Below are positions 40,851-50,577 of a stretch of DNA of 64,000 nt, piece by piece. This stretch comes from Sphingomonas hankyongi (lineage in GTDB: Bacteria > Pseudomonadota > Alphaproteobacteria > Sphingomonadales > Sphingomonadaceae). The translations under genes and the position numbers were made by a program. Numbering within the stretch: position 1 is the first letter of the stretch; every line of letters begins with the position of its first letter. The DNA lies in contig NZ_JAMGBE010000003.1 in assembly GCF_023516575.1 (NCBI RefSeq), positions 1 through 64,000 of the forward strand. Direction: 5' to 3'. The notes beneath the pieces were generated by a model. The model saw only the letters and a list, made by a program, of their open reading frames with translations. It did no database searches and had not been told where the DNA came from.

Positions 40851-41981
40851 TTGACTGCTTGCCTGGTCACCGCTGCGAATACGGCGTGGAATATCGTCAA
40901 CTTTCGTGCGGGCTTGATCAGCCAGCTCAAGCATGCGGGCTTCGATGTAGTCGTAGCGGTGCCGCCTGATTCATCATACAGCGAACGAATGGCGGCGCTG
41001 GGCGTCGAGCAAATCGATGTCGAACTCGATCGCTCTGGCTTGAACCCGTTCGCGGACGTCAGCTTATTCTTCAAATATTGGAAGGTGCTGCGTCGCCTGC
41101 GGCCTGCCGCGTTCCTCAGCTTCACAATCAAGCCCAATATCTACGGTTGCCTGGCCGCGCGAATCCTCGGTATTCCGGCGATCGCTAATGTCAGCGGCCT
41201 CGGTACGGCATTCTCCGAGCGCTCCTGGCTTCGGCGTCTCGCGACGAACCTTTACCGCGTAGCTCTGAAGCGCGCCCACGTCTTCTTCCAGAACGCAGAC
41301 GACATGCGTGAGTTCGTCGAAGATCGCATCGTGCTTCGCCAAAACGCGCAGGTGCTCCCTGGTTCGGGGATAGACCTGAAGGAGTTTGTCCCGGAGCCGC
41401 TGCCGGACGGCGGCCCGATATTCCTGCTCGTCGCCCGCCTTCTAGTGGGCAAGGGGGTTCGCGAATTCGTGGCAGCTGCCCAAGAGGTCAGGCGCGAATT
41501 CCCCGATGCGCGCTTCCGCCTGCTCGGGCCGGTGGACGAGGGCAATCCCACCGCGATCAAGCGTGATGAGCTCGATTCCTGGATCGCCGAAGGCGTGATC
41601 GAATATCTTGGGGTCAGGGAAGACGTCCGTGGCGAGATCGCCAAGGCTAGCGTGATGGTTCTGCCTTCCTTCTATCGTGAAGGGGTTCCGCGATCGCTGC
41701 TGGAGGGTGCAGCCATGGCTCGCCCGCTCATTTCCACTGACACGCCAGGCTGTCGCGAGCTCGTCGTCGAAACCGCCGGTGGGCTGGCCTGCGCGCCCCG
41801 CGATGTCAGCTCCCTGGTCGATGCGATGCGAAAAATCGCGCGGATGAGTGCCACTGAACGAACTCGCATGGGCTTGGCCGCCCGGAGCTTGGTGGAGGAG
41901 CGCTTTTCGGAAGAACGCGTGGTTCACGCATATCTTGCAGCCTTGGCTTCCGCAGGCGTTCGGCGACGGTCCCTTGTCTAG
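40851..41981 (+). CDS. GT4-family glycosyltransferase
   Basis: The 376-residue GT-B protein opens CLVTAANTAWNIVNFRAGLI and has AFLSFTIKPNIYGCLAARILG and NVSGLGTAFS in its N-terminal half. LLVARLLVGKGVREFVAAA and VLPSFYREGVPRSLLEGAAMARPLI follow in the donor half. The pattern is close to PglA/CapM-like enzymes that use UDP-N-acetylhexosamines, but this is not certain. The start is a TTG 12 bases after the lasso B2 stop. Despite that closeness it probably belongs to the glycan genes downstream. Confidence 0.85.
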   Translation: MTACLVTAANTAWNIVNFRAGLISQLKHAGFDVVVAVPPDSSYSERMAALGVEQIDVELDRSGLNPFADVSLFFKYWKVLRRLRPAAFLSFTIKPNIYGCLAARILGIPAIANVSGLGTAFSERSWLRRLATNLYRVALKRAHVFFQNADDMREFVEDRIVLRQNAQVLPGSGIDLKEFVPEPLPDGGPIFLLVARLLVGKGVREFVAAAQEVRREFPDARFRLLGPVDEGNPTAIKRDELDSWIAEGVIEYLGVREDVRGEIAKASVMVLPSFYREGVPRSLLEGAAMARPLISTDTPGCRELVVETAGGLACAPRDVSSLVDAMRKIARMSATERTRMGLAARSLVEERFSEERVVHAYLAALASAGVRRRSLV

Positions 41982-42037
41982 ACTGACGGGCCACTACCGC
42001 ATACGACCCGCACGCCTCTAAGCGCGAGGGTCCCGGC

Positions 42038-43081
42038 TTGCTCGTCTACTGGTTGCTGTTCGCGTATTTCGCCGCCGGCGCGTTGTTCGCACAAATTAGC
42101 CGCGGTCCTGAGACGGCCCCGCGGCCCATGCTCGCCATCGGCGCCATGATCGTCGCAGTGCTGATCGGCTTTCGGTACCAGGTCGGCGCCGACTGGCTCA
42201 CCTACAAATTCATCTTTCAGCGGGCTGCAAGATCGGACTTGCTTGAGGTGATGAGGCTGGGTGATCCAGCGTACCAGGCTCTGAATTGGCTGGTCCAGCA
42301 ATCGGGCACCGAAATCTGGCTGGTGAACGCGGTTTGCGCGGTGATTTTCGTGTGGGGGCTGTTCCGGTTCTGCATGGTTCAGCCGGTGCCCTGGGCAGCC
42401 GTCCTGCTTGCGGTCCCTTATTCGGTCATCGTGCTCGCCATGGGATACACACGGCAAGGCGTGGCAGTGGGCATCCTGATGGCTGGACTCGCTTCCTTCG
42501 TAAGGAGCGGGTCGCCGATGCGCTTTGCGGCTTATGTATTCGCCGCGGCGCTCTTCCATCGCAGCGCAGTCGTTGCCTTTCCGCTCGTTGCGTTGGCGAC
42601 CAACCGGAATCGCGCGATAAATCTACTGTTGGCCATCGCGGTCAGCATCATGCTCTACGACTTCTTTCTCGGCGACGCGCTCGACGATTACATCCAGGAT
42701 TACATCCGCACCCGTTACTCGTCGCAGGGCGCCGTTATTCGGCTGGCCATGAATATGGTCGCGGTTGCGGTGTTCTGGCTGCTCGGCAGGAGGCTTCGTT
42801 TCGGCGAGGTCGAGTATAGACTTTGGCGGAACTTCTGCGTCGGTTCGATCCTGCTTGTCGGCCTTTTGGTCGTTCTCCCATCGTCCACCGCCGTCGACCG
42901 GATGTCGCTCTACGTCATTCCGTTGCAGATCGCGGTGCTCGGGCGCTTGCCAATAGCCTTTCCCTCTCGGCTACCGGCGACTACTGCGATTGTCGTCTAT
43001 TGCTTCGCTGTCCAATTCGTTTGGCTGAACTTTGCCCAGCACTCGAAATATTGGGTGCCGTACCAGCTGTTTCCCCTCTAA
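42038..43081 (+). CDS. EpsG-family polysaccharide polymerase-like membrane protein
   Basis: The 347-residue protein has about ten helices and the EpsG pattern: VLIGFRYQVGADWLTYKFIF near the N-terminus, MGYTRQGVAVGILM in the middle and a short FHRSAVVAFPLV segment. EpsG proteins polymerise exopolysaccharide repeat units. It belongs to a different family from the ligase-like protein at 19672-21180. The start is a TTG with GAGGG upstream. It precedes the rhamnose genes by 24 bases. Confidence 0.85.
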   Translation: MLVYWLLFAYFAAGALFAQISRGPETAPRPMLAIGAMIVAVLIGFRYQVGADWLTYKFIFQRAARSDLLEVMRLGDPAYQALNWLVQQSGTEIWLVNAVCAVIFVWGLFRFCMVQPVPWAAVLLAVPYSVIVLAMGYTRQGVAVGILMAGLASFVRSGSPMRFAAYVFAAALFHRSAVVAFPLVALATNRNRAINLLLAIAVSIMLYDFFLGDALDDYIQDYIRTRYSSQGAVIRLAMNMVAVAVFWLLGRRLRFGEVEYRLWRNFCVGSILLVGLLVVLPSSTAVDRMSLYVIPLQIAVLGRLPIAFPSRLPATTAIVVYCFAVQFVWLNFAQHSKYWVPYQLFPL

Positions 43082-43105
43082 CAGGTCATGGTGGCAGGAG
43101 AGCGC

Positions 43106-43987
43106 GTGAAAGGTATTATTCTCGCCGGCGGCAGCGGCAGCCGGTTGCTCCCGGCAACCCTTGCTGTGTCCAAGCAGCTGCTTCCTGTCTTCGACAAGCC
43201 TATGATTTACTATCCCCTCGGCGTGCTGATGCTCGCCGGCATTCGCGACATTCTGATTATCTCAACCCCGACGGATTTGCCCCGCTTCGAGGCGCTGCTG
43301 GGAGATGGCAGCAGCTACGGCCTCCGTTTCTCTTATGCGGAGCAGCAAGAGCCGCGCGGGCTCGCAGACGCTTTCATCGTCGGCCGCGATTTCGTGGGCG
43401 ACAGTCCCGTGGCGCTCATTCTCGGCGACAACATCTTTTACGGCGCCGGGCTGATCGACCTTGTTCGAACGGCTGCCGAGCCCAAGGCGGGGGCCACGGT
43501 CTTCGCTTATCCCGTCGACGACCCCGAACGCTATGGCGTGATCGAATTCGATGCCGCAAACGGGCGCGGAATCTCGATTGAGGAGAAGCCTGAGTACCCC
43601 AAATCGAGCTGGGCGGTGACCGGGCTTTACTTCTACGACAACGATGTCCTGGACATCGCGGCGGGTCTGGCGCCTTCTGCGCGCGGCGAGCTCGAAATCA
43701 CGGATGTGAACCGTGCCTACCTCGTGCGGGGCGATCTTCACGTCGCCCGGCTCGGTCGCGGGTTCGCCTGGCTCGACACGGGCACGCATGACAGCCTTCA
43801 CGACGCCGCCTCGTTCGTCCGAACGATCGAGAAGCGCCAGGGACTGAAGGTCATGTGCCTCGAAGAGATCGCGCTCGAGCTCGGATATCTGACCGCGGCG
43901 GACCTCCGCGAGCGGGCCGATAAGCTCGGGCGCACCGACTATGCCGATTATCTCCGCCGCCGCGCAAACGAGCATGAGCGTGCTTGA
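43106..43987 (+). CDS. rmlA: Glucose-1-phosphate thymidylyltransferase
   Basis: The 293-residue protein has [56 protein letters not shown]-type elements ([15 protein letters not shown]) and [22 protein letters not shown]. It makes dTDP-glucose from dTTP and glucose-1-phosphate, the first step of dTDP-L-rhamnose synthesis. AGGAG seven bases before GTG 43106, and the standard MKGIILAGG start, favour this codon over ATG 43088. It overlaps rmlC by 14 bases. Confidence 0.95.
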   Translation: MKGIILAGGSGSRLLPATLAVSKQLLPVFDKPMIYYPLGVLMLAGIRDILIISTPTDLPRFEALLGDGSSYGLRFSYAEQQEPRGLADAFIVGRDFVGDSPVALILGDNIFYGAGLIDLVRTAAEPKAGATVFAYPVDDPERYGVIEFDAANGRGISIEEKPEYPKSSWAVTGLYFYDNDVLDIAAGLAPSARGELEITDVNRAYLVRGDLHVARLGRGFAWLDTGTHDSLHDAASFVRTIEKRQGLKVMCLEEIALELGYLTAADLRERADKLGRTDYADYLRRRANEHERA

Positions 43988-44531
43988 TAGCCGGCCGCTC
44001 GAGCTCGACGGCCTCGTCGAGCTTACGCCCCATCGCTTCGCCGACGAGCGCGGCTTCTTCTCGGAGGTGTGGAGGGAAGATGCGTTCGCCGCGGCTGGCG
44101 TTCACGCGCACTTCGTTCAGGACAACCTGTCGCTCTCGAAGCGCAAAGGGGTGATCCGCGGGCTGCACTACCAGAGCCCGCCGGCGGCTCAGGCCAAGCT
44201 GGTGCGTGTCTCGCGCGGCGCCATATTCGATGTAGCGGTCGACATCAGGCCAGGCTCGGCAACTTACGGCCGCTGGGCCGGGGTCATTCTTTCGGCGGAG
44301 AAATGGAACCAATTGTTCATCCCAGAGGGGTTCGCCCACGGCTTCGCGACGCTCGAGGACGATACCGAGGTCAGCTACAAGGTTACGGCGCCCTACAGCC
44401 CAGATCACGACCGCGCGATCCGCTTCGACGATCCCGACATCGGCATCGACTGGCCGCTGGACGCTGAGCCTCTGCTGTCCCCCAAGGACGCCGCAGCGCC
44501 CCTGCTTCGTGACTCGAATACTGGCTTCTGA
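43974..44531 (+). CDS. rmlC: dTDP-4-dehydrorhamnose 3,5-epimerase
   Basis: The 185-residue cupin has [37 protein letters not shown] with the catalytic His, [20 protein letters not shown] and [27 protein letters not shown]. It epimerises the 4-keto sugar at C3 and C5. ATG 43974 lies inside the end of rmlA, so the two are translationally linked. Confidence 0.95.
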   Translation: MSVLDSRPLELDGLVELTPHRFADERGFFSEVWREDAFAAAGVHAHFVQDNLSLSKRKGVIRGLHYQSPPAAQAKLVRVSRGAIFDVAVDIRPGSATYGRWAGVILSAEKWNQLFIPEGFAHGFATLEDDTEVSYKVTAPYSPDHDRAIRFDDPDIGIDWPLDAEPLLSPKDAAAPLLRDSNTGF

Positions 44532-44533
44532 GC

Positions 44534-45601
44534 ATGAGCGACATCGCTTCGGTTCTTGTCACTGGGGGAGCTGGGTTCATCGGCGGCGCCGTTTGCCGAC
44601 GGCTCGTCCGCCGCGGCTATCGCGTGGTCAACCTCGACAAGCTCACCTACGCCGCGGACTTGAATGCTCTTCGCGGACTCGATGGCGAGGCCAATTACCG
44701 CTTCCATCAGGCGGACATTTGTGACGGCCCAAAGGTCGCGTCGATACTCGCGGACGAGCAGGTGCACGCGATCATGCATCTCGCGGCCGAGACGCACGTC
44801 GACCGGTCGATCGACGGCCCGGACGTCTTCGTGCAGACGAATGTCGTCGGAACGGTTGCGCTACTCAATGCGGCGCTGGATTATTGGCGAACCCTTGATG
44901 GCCGTCGCCGGGATGCTTTCCGTTTCCATCACGTGTCGACGGACGAGGTTTTCGGGGACCTGGACCTGGACGAAGGCGTCTTCACCGAGGAAACGCCTTA
45001 TGCGCCTTCCTCTCCTTACTCGGCCTCCAAGGCCGCCTCGGATCATTTCGTGCGCGCCTGGCACGAGACCTACGGACTGCCGGTCGTGCTATCCAATTGC
45101 TCGAACAATTATGGGCCGTTCCACTTTCCCGAAAAGCTGATCCCGTTGATCATCCTCAACGCATTGGAGGGCAAGGAGCTGCCGGTCTACGGCGACGGCC
45201 GTAACGTCCGCGACTGGCTCTATGTCGACGATCACGCCGCCGCGCTGGAGCTTGTGCTGACGAAGGGCGAGCTTGGCCAAAACTACAACATCGGAGGGCG
45301 GGCGGAGCGTTCCAACATCGGGGTCGTCGAGACGATTTGCGACCTTCTCGATGCGAAGGTGCCGCTTGCGAGCGGAGAGGCACGCCGGTCGCTCATACGC
45401 TTCGTTACTGATCGGCCAGGCCATGATCGGCGCTATGCCATCGACCCGACCAAGGCGGAGCAGGACCTGGGCTGGCACGCGGAAGAAAGCTTCGAGACGG
45501 GTCTCGAGAAGACCGTCGACTGGTTCCTGCAAAACGACTGGTGGTGGCGCCCCATCCGGGAGCAACGATATTCGGGGGCGCGCCTGGGCACCGGCGCATG
45601 A
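44534..45601 (+). CDS. rmlB: dTDP-glucose 4,6-dehydratase
   Basis: The 355-residue short-chain-type enzyme has the NAD loop VTGGAGFIGGAVCRRLV, HLAAETHVDRSID, the catalytic STDEVFGDL with the D-E pair, and the YSASKAASD triad residues Tyr and Lys. It converts dTDP-glucose to the 4-keto-6-deoxy sugar. It starts two bases after rmlC and overlaps rmlD as ATGA. Confidence 0.96.
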   Translation: MSDIASVLVTGGAGFIGGAVCRRLVRRGYRVVNLDKLTYAADLNALRGLDGEANYRFHQADICDGPKVASILADEQVHAIMHLAAETHVDRSIDGPDVFVQTNVVGTVALLNAALDYWRTLDGRRRDAFRFHHVSTDEVFGDLDLDEGVFTEETPYAPSSPYSASKAASDHFVRAWHETYGLPVVLSNCSNNYGPFHFPEKLIPLIILNALEGKELPVYGDGRNVRDWLYVDDHAAALELVLTKGELGQNYNIGGRAERSNIGVVETICDLLDAKVPLASGEARRSLIRFVTDRPGHDRRYAIDPTKAEQDLGWHAEESFETGLEKTVDWFLQNDWWWRPIREQRYSGARLGTGA

Positions 45602-46467
45602 AGATCCTGGTGACAGGGACGGACGGACAGGTTGCGCGTTCGCTGCGGGAACGTGGAGCCCAGTTTCCCGATTGCGAGATCAACTTCGTTGGACGCCCGG
45701 AGCTCGACCTCGCCCGGCCGGGAAGCGCTGCGGCTGCTATCGAAAGGTTGCGACCGGATCTTGTCGTCAACGCGGCGGCCTACACGGCGGTCGATCTTGC
45801 GGAGACCGAGCCTGAGGCGGCTTTCCGCATAAATGGCGATGCGGCCGGCGAAGTAGCTCGCGCCGCGCATGAGGTGGGCGCCGCAATTATCCAGCTATCG
45901 ACCGATTACGTCTTCGACGGGACCGCAACGGCTCCCTATCGCGAGGACGATAAGACTGCGCCAATCAATGTCTACGGCCGCTCGAAGGTCGCGGGCGAAG
46001 AACAGGTGCGGTCCGCCAATCCCGAGCATCTCATAATCCGTACTTCCTGGGTCCATAGTCCCTTTGGCCGCAACTTCGTGAAGACGATGCTGCGGCTTGC
46101 GGAGGATCGTGACGAGGTCCGCATTGTCGCTGACCAGGTCGGCTGTCCGACGAATGCCCTGGACATCGCAGAAGGCATCCTGACCGCCGCGACAAGCGGA
46201 AAGGGAAGCGGAGGCACCTATCACTTCGCAGCGGGCGGACAGTGCAGCTGGGCCGAATTCGCAGCGGAGATATTCGCGGTGAGCTCGGGTCTCGGCGGGC
46301 CGACAGCGGATGTTACCCCCATCTCGACGGCTGGTTTCCCGACAGCCGCCCCCCGGCCGCGTTACAGCGTTCTGGACTCGAGCCGTTTCCAGCAGGAATT
46401 CGGCTTCGTTATTCCTCGCTGGCAGGAGAGCGTGGCAGAGGTCGTTCGACGTCTCGTTTCCGAATGA
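45598..46467 (+). CDS. rmlD: dTDP-4-dehydrorhamnose reductase
   Basis: The 289-residue protein has the NAD(P) loop ILVTGTDGQVARSL, NAAAYTAVDLAETEP, STDYVFDGT, YGRSKVAGE with the Tyr-x3-Lys pair, and TSWVHSPFGRNFVKTM. It makes dTDP-L-rhamnose, the last step of the rml pathway. Start and stop overlap both neighbours by four bases. The order here is rmlA-C-B-D. The product would supply the rhamnosyltransferase-like enzymes in the window. Confidence 0.95.
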   Translation: MKILVTGTDGQVARSLRERGAQFPDCEINFVGRPELDLARPGSAAAAIERLRPDLVVNAAAYTAVDLAETEPEAAFRINGDAAGEVARAAHEVGAAIIQLSTDYVFDGTATAPYREDDKTAPINVYGRSKVAGEEQVRSANPEHLIIRTSWVHSPFGRNFVKTMLRLAEDRDEVRIVADQVGCPTNALDIAEGILTAATSGKGSGGTYHFAAGGQCSWAEFAAEIFAVSSGLGGPTADVTPISTAGFPTAAPRPRYSVLDSSRFQQEFGFVIPRWQESVAEVVRRLVSE

Positions 46468-47675
46468 GCGCGTCCCTTCTCTACATAAGCTATGACGGCA
46501 TGCTCGAGCCCCTCGGGCAAAGTCAGGTGCTGGCCTACCTGGAGCGCCTGGCTCCCGGCCGCGACATTCACCTGATCAGCTTCGAGAAACCGCAGGACTG
46601 GGCCGACACGGTGCGGCGGGAGAGGATCTCGCGGCGTATCGGCCAGGCTGCCATCCACTGGCATCCGTTGCGCTATCACAAGAAACCGTCAGCTCTTGCA
46701 ACGGCTTATGACATTGCCCTGGGTTCGGCGCGCGCGATCGCCATTGCGCGGCGTCATAAGGTCGGCGTCGTTCACTGCCGGAGCTACGTGGCGGGTTTGA
46801 TGGGCCTCGCAGTGAAACGGGCAACAAAAGCGCGATTCCTGTTCGATATGCGTGGGTTCTGGGCAGACGAGCGCGTGGAAGGCCGCCTATGGCCGGCCGG
46901 AGGAAGGCTGTTCCAGGCGGCGAAGCGCGCCGAGCGATCCCTGCTCCTGGCGAGCGATCATATCGTGACCCTGACGCGTGCTTCGGAGCGCGAATTGCAG
47001 ACCTGGCCGTTTCTGCAAGGACGTATGCCGCCCATCAGCGTCATTCCGACTTGCGCCGATCTCGACCGCTTCACGATCCAGGGCCCGCCGCAGCGCAAAC
47101 CGTTCGTCCTCGGTTACGTTGGATCGGTCGGTACCTGGTATTTGTTGGACGAGATGCTTCGCTGCTTCAAGCTGCTGCAGCAGATAGAAGCAGATGCTCG
47201 CTTTCTTATAATCAATCGCGGCGAGCATAAGCTGATTCAGGAGCGTGCCGCGGCGCACTCCATACCCACCGGGAATATTGAGCTGATCGGTGCCGACCAC
47301 CACGCCGTTCCTTCGTATATTCCGCGAATGTCGGCAGGCCTGGCTCTCTATCGGCCTTCCAGCTCGCGCGTGGCATGTGCGCCCACCAAGCTGGCGGAGT
47401 ATCTGGCCTGTGGAGTGCCCTGTTTGGGGAGCTCGGGCGTTGGAGACATGTCTGAGATCCTCGACGAGGAACAGGTCGGCGTTGTGCTTGACGATCTCGA
47501 TGACGATAGCCTGCGCAAGACGTTGTTGCGCCTCATCGAACTCAGTCGGAGCGCAAACATTCAGGATCGCTGCCGGAGCGTCGCTATGAAGTTGTTCTCG
47601 CTCGATGTGGGTGTTGCGGCTTACGCCGACATATACGAGCAGCTAGACGATCGGCATTCGAAAGTTCAACGGTGA
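46464..47675 (+). CDS. GT4-family glycosyltransferase
   Basis: The 403-residue protein starts at an ATG overlapping the rmlD stop. Its N-terminal half shows LLYISYDGMLEPLGQSQVLAYLERLA and FDMRGFWADERVEG, both typical of one branch of GT4 exopolysaccharide enzymes. Its donor half shows LGYVGSVGTWYLLDEMLRCF and KLAEYLACGVPCLGSSGVGD. It ends in a GTGA overlap with the methyltransferase gene, so it is part of one long coupled operon from 43106 to about 51689. Confidence 0.85.
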   Translation: MSASLLYISYDGMLEPLGQSQVLAYLERLAPGRDIHLISFEKPQDWADTVRRERISRRIGQAAIHWHPLRYHKKPSALATAYDIALGSARAIAIARRHKVGVVHCRSYVAGLMGLAVKRATKARFLFDMRGFWADERVEGRLWPAGGRLFQAAKRAERSLLLASDHIVTLTRASERELQTWPFLQGRMPPISVIPTCADLDRFTIQGPPQRKPFVLGYVGSVGTWYLLDEMLRCFKLLQQIEADARFLIINRGEHKLIQERAAAHSIPTGNIELIGADHHAVPSYIPRMSAGLALYRPSSSRVACAPTKLAEYLACGVPCLGSSGVGDMSEILDEEQVGVVLDDLDDDSLRKTLLRLIELSRSANIQDRCRSVAMKLFSLDVGVAAYADIYEQLDDRHSKVQR

Positions 47676-48520
47676 CTAGAGTGCAGCGGTCCGGCAATCT
47701 CGACAGGCCAACAGTGTCAGGTTTCGGTGCGGAATGGGCCGCTTTCGATCAGAGCCTCCTGCCGCCCGACGACCTCAAAGACCAATTCGGCGATTACTTC
47801 GGGATCTTTCCGTTCGAGACCTTGCCCGCCGAGGCGGAGGGCTTTGACCTGGGCTGCGGATCGGGCCGCTGGGCATCTCAGGTGGCGCCGCGAGTTGGGC
47901 TTTTGCATTGCATAGATCCCGCTGAGGAAGCGCTTGCGGTCGCCCAACGGCAGCTCGCTCTTTTCGACAATGCGCGCTTTCATCTTGCATCCGTGGATTC
48001 GATTCCGTTGCCCGACGAAAGCCAGGATTTCGGCTACTGCCTGGGGGTGCTCCATCACGTTCCGGACACGGCGGCCGGCATGCGGGATGCGGTGCGCAAG
48101 CTCAAGAAGGGCGCCCCCTTCCTCGTCTATATCTATTATGCGCTCGACGACCGCCCAATCTGGTTTCGAGCATTGTGGCGGACGAGCAATGCAGGCCGGA
48201 AACTGATTTCAAGACTCCCATTCGTTGCGAAGAAGGCAGTCAGTGAGCTGATCGCCGCGGGCGTCTATTGGCCTTTGGCCCGTGGTGCGGCGCTCTTCGA
48301 GCGCTGGGGCGCGAACGTCCACAACTGGCCACTCAACTGGTATCGCCACGGCAGTTACTACCGCATGCGTACCGATGCGCTCGATCGCTTCGGAACGCGG
48401 CTTGAGCAGCGCTTCACCCGACAGGAAATCGAGCAGATGATGCGGTCGGCCGGGCTCGATGGGATACGTTTCAGCGAGCGAGCGCCATTTTGGGTAGCCT
48501 GCGGCCGCAGGTTCGCCTGA
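47672..48520 (+). CDS. Class I SAM-dependent methyltransferase
   Basis: The 282-residue protein has FDLGCGSGRWASQVAPRVG (SAM loop), LHCIDPAEEALAVA, PLPDESQDFGYCLGVLHHVPD and KLKKGAPFLVYIYYALDD. It is probably a small-molecule O-methyltransferase acting on a sugar of the glycan. The GTG start overlaps the upstream TGA. The C-terminal WYRHGSYYRMRTDALDRFGTR segment recurs in methyltransferases of polysaccharide clusters. Confidence 0.85.
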   Translation: MTRVQRSGNLDRPTVSGFGAEWAAFDQSLLPPDDLKDQFGDYFGIFPFETLPAEAEGFDLGCGSGRWASQVAPRVGLLHCIDPAEEALAVAQRQLALFDNARFHLASVDSIPLPDESQDFGYCLGVLHHVPDTAAGMRDAVRKLKKGAPFLVYIYYALDDRPIWFRALWRTSNAGRKLISRLPFVAKKAVSELIAAGVYWPLARGAALFERWGANVHNWPLNWYRHGSYYRMRTDALDRFGTRLEQRFTRQEIEQMMRSAGLDGIRFSERAPFWVACGRRFA

Positions 48521-48537
48521 GCGGCTACCGGGCATCG

Positions 48538-49605
48538 ATGCGCATCCTCGCACTGACAAGATATGGCCCTCGCGCCGCGAGCACGCGGCAGCGTTTCCTG
48601 CAATATAGACCTGCATTTTCAGAAGCCGGAATTGAGCTCGATATCGCGCCGTTTCTCGGCGATCGGCATGTCGCTAGTTTAAGCGGGAGCCCGCGGCCAT
48701 CACTCGCTTACTACGCGGAAGCTTACCTTCACCGCGCGGCATCGCTGATCGACGCGCGGCGCTACGATGTCGTTTGGATCCATTGTGAGCTTTTCCCCTA
48801 CCTGCCGGGATGGGTAGAGGCTCTTGGCACACGTATTGCCGCGATCCCGGCCGTGTTCGATTACGACGACGCCATCTTTCACATGTACGAAGGGCGATCG
48901 TCCGCGGCTGCTCGTGCGCTGCTCTCCCGGAAGCTTGAGCCGCTGCTTCGAAGGGTCGCCGCCGCGACCTGCGGCAACGAGTACTTGCGCGAATATGCGT
49001 CTCGCTTTTGCCCCAACAGTCTCGTCGTTCCGACGGTCGTCGACACGGATCAGTATCGACCGGCTTCCCGGTCGTCTGGCGTGCCGGTGATAGGGTGGAT
49101 CGGATCGCCCTCGTCTTGGGTCAACGTGCGGCCGATCCTCCCAATTTTGCAGGAAGTCTGCGCAACGGGCGCCGCGTCTTTCCGCGCCGTTGGGGCGGGA
49201 TTGGAGGCTGAAGCCGATCGTTTTCCGGGCATGGAGTTGGTGCAGTGGACCGAAGCGCAGGAAGTGAAAGAGGTGCAAAGCTTCGATGTCGGCATCATGC
49301 CCTTGCTGGATGAGCCCTTCCAGCGCGGCAAGAGCGGCTATAAGCTGATCCAGTACATGGCTTGCGGATTGCCGGCCGTGGTCTCTCCCGTCGGAGTCAA
49401 TCGGGAGATCGTCGATAACAATGAAACGGGCTTTCTTGCAGCTGACCCTGAAAGCTGGAGGCGAGCCCTTTCAAGCCTTGCCAAAGATGCCAAGCCGAGG
49501 CGGCGGATGGGTGCGAAGGGTCGTGCAAAGGTTGAGCAAACCTACTCGCTTCGGACTCAGGCGCCTCGGCTCGTCGAGCTGTTTCGTGAGATCGCCCACC
49601 ACTAG
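48538..49605 (+). CDS. GT4-like glycosyltransferase
   Basis: The 355-residue protein opens MRILALTRYGPRAASTRQRFLQY, a pattern seen in a group of exopolysaccharide transferases. It has VFDYDDAIFHMYEGR in the acceptor half. The donor half has GWIGSPSSWVNVRPI, VGIMPLLDEPFQRGKSGYKLIQYMACGLPAVVSPVG and EIVDNNETGFLA. It is adjacent to the next gene with no gap (TAG then ATG). Sugar specificity is unknown. Confidence 0.82.
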   Translation: MRILALTRYGPRAASTRQRFLQYRPAFSEAGIELDIAPFLGDRHVASLSGSPRPSLAYYAEAYLHRAASLIDARRYDVVWIHCELFPYLPGWVEALGTRIAAIPAVFDYDDAIFHMYEGRSSAAARALLSRKLEPLLRRVAAATCGNEYLREYASRFCPNSLVVPTVVDTDQYRPASRSSGVPVIGWIGSPSSWVNVRPILPILQEVCATGAASFRAVGAGLEAEADRFPGMELVQWTEAQEVKEVQSFDVGIMPLLDEPFQRGKSGYKLIQYMACGLPAVVSPVGVNREIVDNNETGFLAADPESWRRALSSLAKDAKPRRRMGAKGRAKVEQTYSLRTQAPRLVELFREIAHH

Positions 49606-50577
49606 ATGACTCGGGACGAGCCCTATTTGTTCGTCGAGCGGGACCGATGTCCTGCCTGCCTCTCGCAGGACGTCGAGGTGGTCTATGAGAGCCGCTTCAA
49701 TGAGGGACCCGTCGCGATCTTCGTTCGTGACTATTACGGAATCGACCCGGGCGTCTTGGGTCACGCGCGATTTTCGCTAAGGCGTTGCTCCAACTGCTCC
49801 TTGCTCTACCAGGCATGGGTCGGGGATGAGCGGCTTTTGGCCGAGCTATACGGGGAATGGATCAACGAATCCGGCGATCCCGCGCACGACCCGGTTTACA
49901 CCGCCGTAATGGCGCATCCGCTCGAATCCCGCGATGCGCATGAAATGTTGAGCGCTGCCGCGTTTCTCGGGAAAGAGCCTTGCGAGCTTTGCACTCTGGA
50001 TCACGGCATGGGCTGGGCGATGTGGGCTCGAGTCGCCCGGGCCCTCGGCTGCCGATCGTACGGTACTGAGCTGTCGCCATCACGGGAGGAATTTGCGCGC
50101 GCGCATGGGATTGCTGTGGTGCCGGCGAACGTGCTGCCGCAACAACAGTTCGATTTCATCAATACCGAGCAGGTAATGGAGCACCTGCCTCAACTGCGCG
50201 AAACGGCCGAACGCCTTCGGGATGCGTTGCGACCTGGGGGGGTATTGAAGATCTCCGTCCCCTCCGCGGACCATGTCGCAAGCGTCATCCAGAAGCTGAG
50301 CGGCGGACATGCTGCTCTCAGCTGCGAAGAATTGATGCCGGTGCAGCCACTCGAGCATGTGAACTCCTTCACAAGCCAATCCATTCTAACGCTCGCGGCA
50401 TCGCTCGGCTTGAATGTCGTTCGGCCGAGCATTCCGGATCGCTACGCCTTTCTGAGCCGGCCTGGCACCTTGTCTGCCCGTCGGTTCAGCAACTCGGTGA
50501 AGGAGCTCGTGAGGCCATTCTACACGTACCGGAACCGTTCAAACCTCTACTTCTGGCTCCAGAAAGGGCCGGCTTGA
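49606..50577 (+). CDS. Zinc-containing class I methyltransferase-like protein
   Basis: The 323-residue protein begins with two cysteine pairs (CPACLS near residue 15 and CSNCSLLY near residue 61) that should bind zinc. A Rossmann methyltransferase fold follows, with FINTEQVMEHLPQLRETAERLRDALRPGGVLKISVPS. The SAM loop region (CTLDHGMGWAMWARVAR) departs from the usual DxGxG and keeps GMGWA. Enzymes of this layout (C-methyltransferase or O-methyltransferase type) act on sugars or lipids. A similar zinc-bearing homologue lies at 52602-53648. Confidence 0.78.
   Translation: MTRDEPYLFVERDRCPACLSQDVEVVYESRFNEGPVAIFVRDYYGIDPGVLGHARFSLRRCSNCSLLYQAWVGDERLLAELYGEWINESGDPAHDPVYTAVMAHPLESRDAHEMLSAAAFLGKEPCELCTLDHGMGWAMWARVARALGCRSYGTELSPSREEFARAHGIAVVPANVLPQQQFDFINTEQVMEHLPQLRETAERLRDALRPGGVLKISVPSADHVASVIQKLSGGHAALSCEELMPVQPLEHVNSFTSQSILTLAASLGLNVVRPSIPDRYAFLSRPGTLSARRFSNSVKELVRPFYTYRNRSNLYFWLQKGPA

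Noticed and set aside
40839-43081. Lasso isopeptidase or TonB receptor after B2
   Set aside because: The following genes are a GT4 glycosyltransferase and an EpsG-type membrane protein. Neither has serine-hydrolase or plug-barrel motifs.
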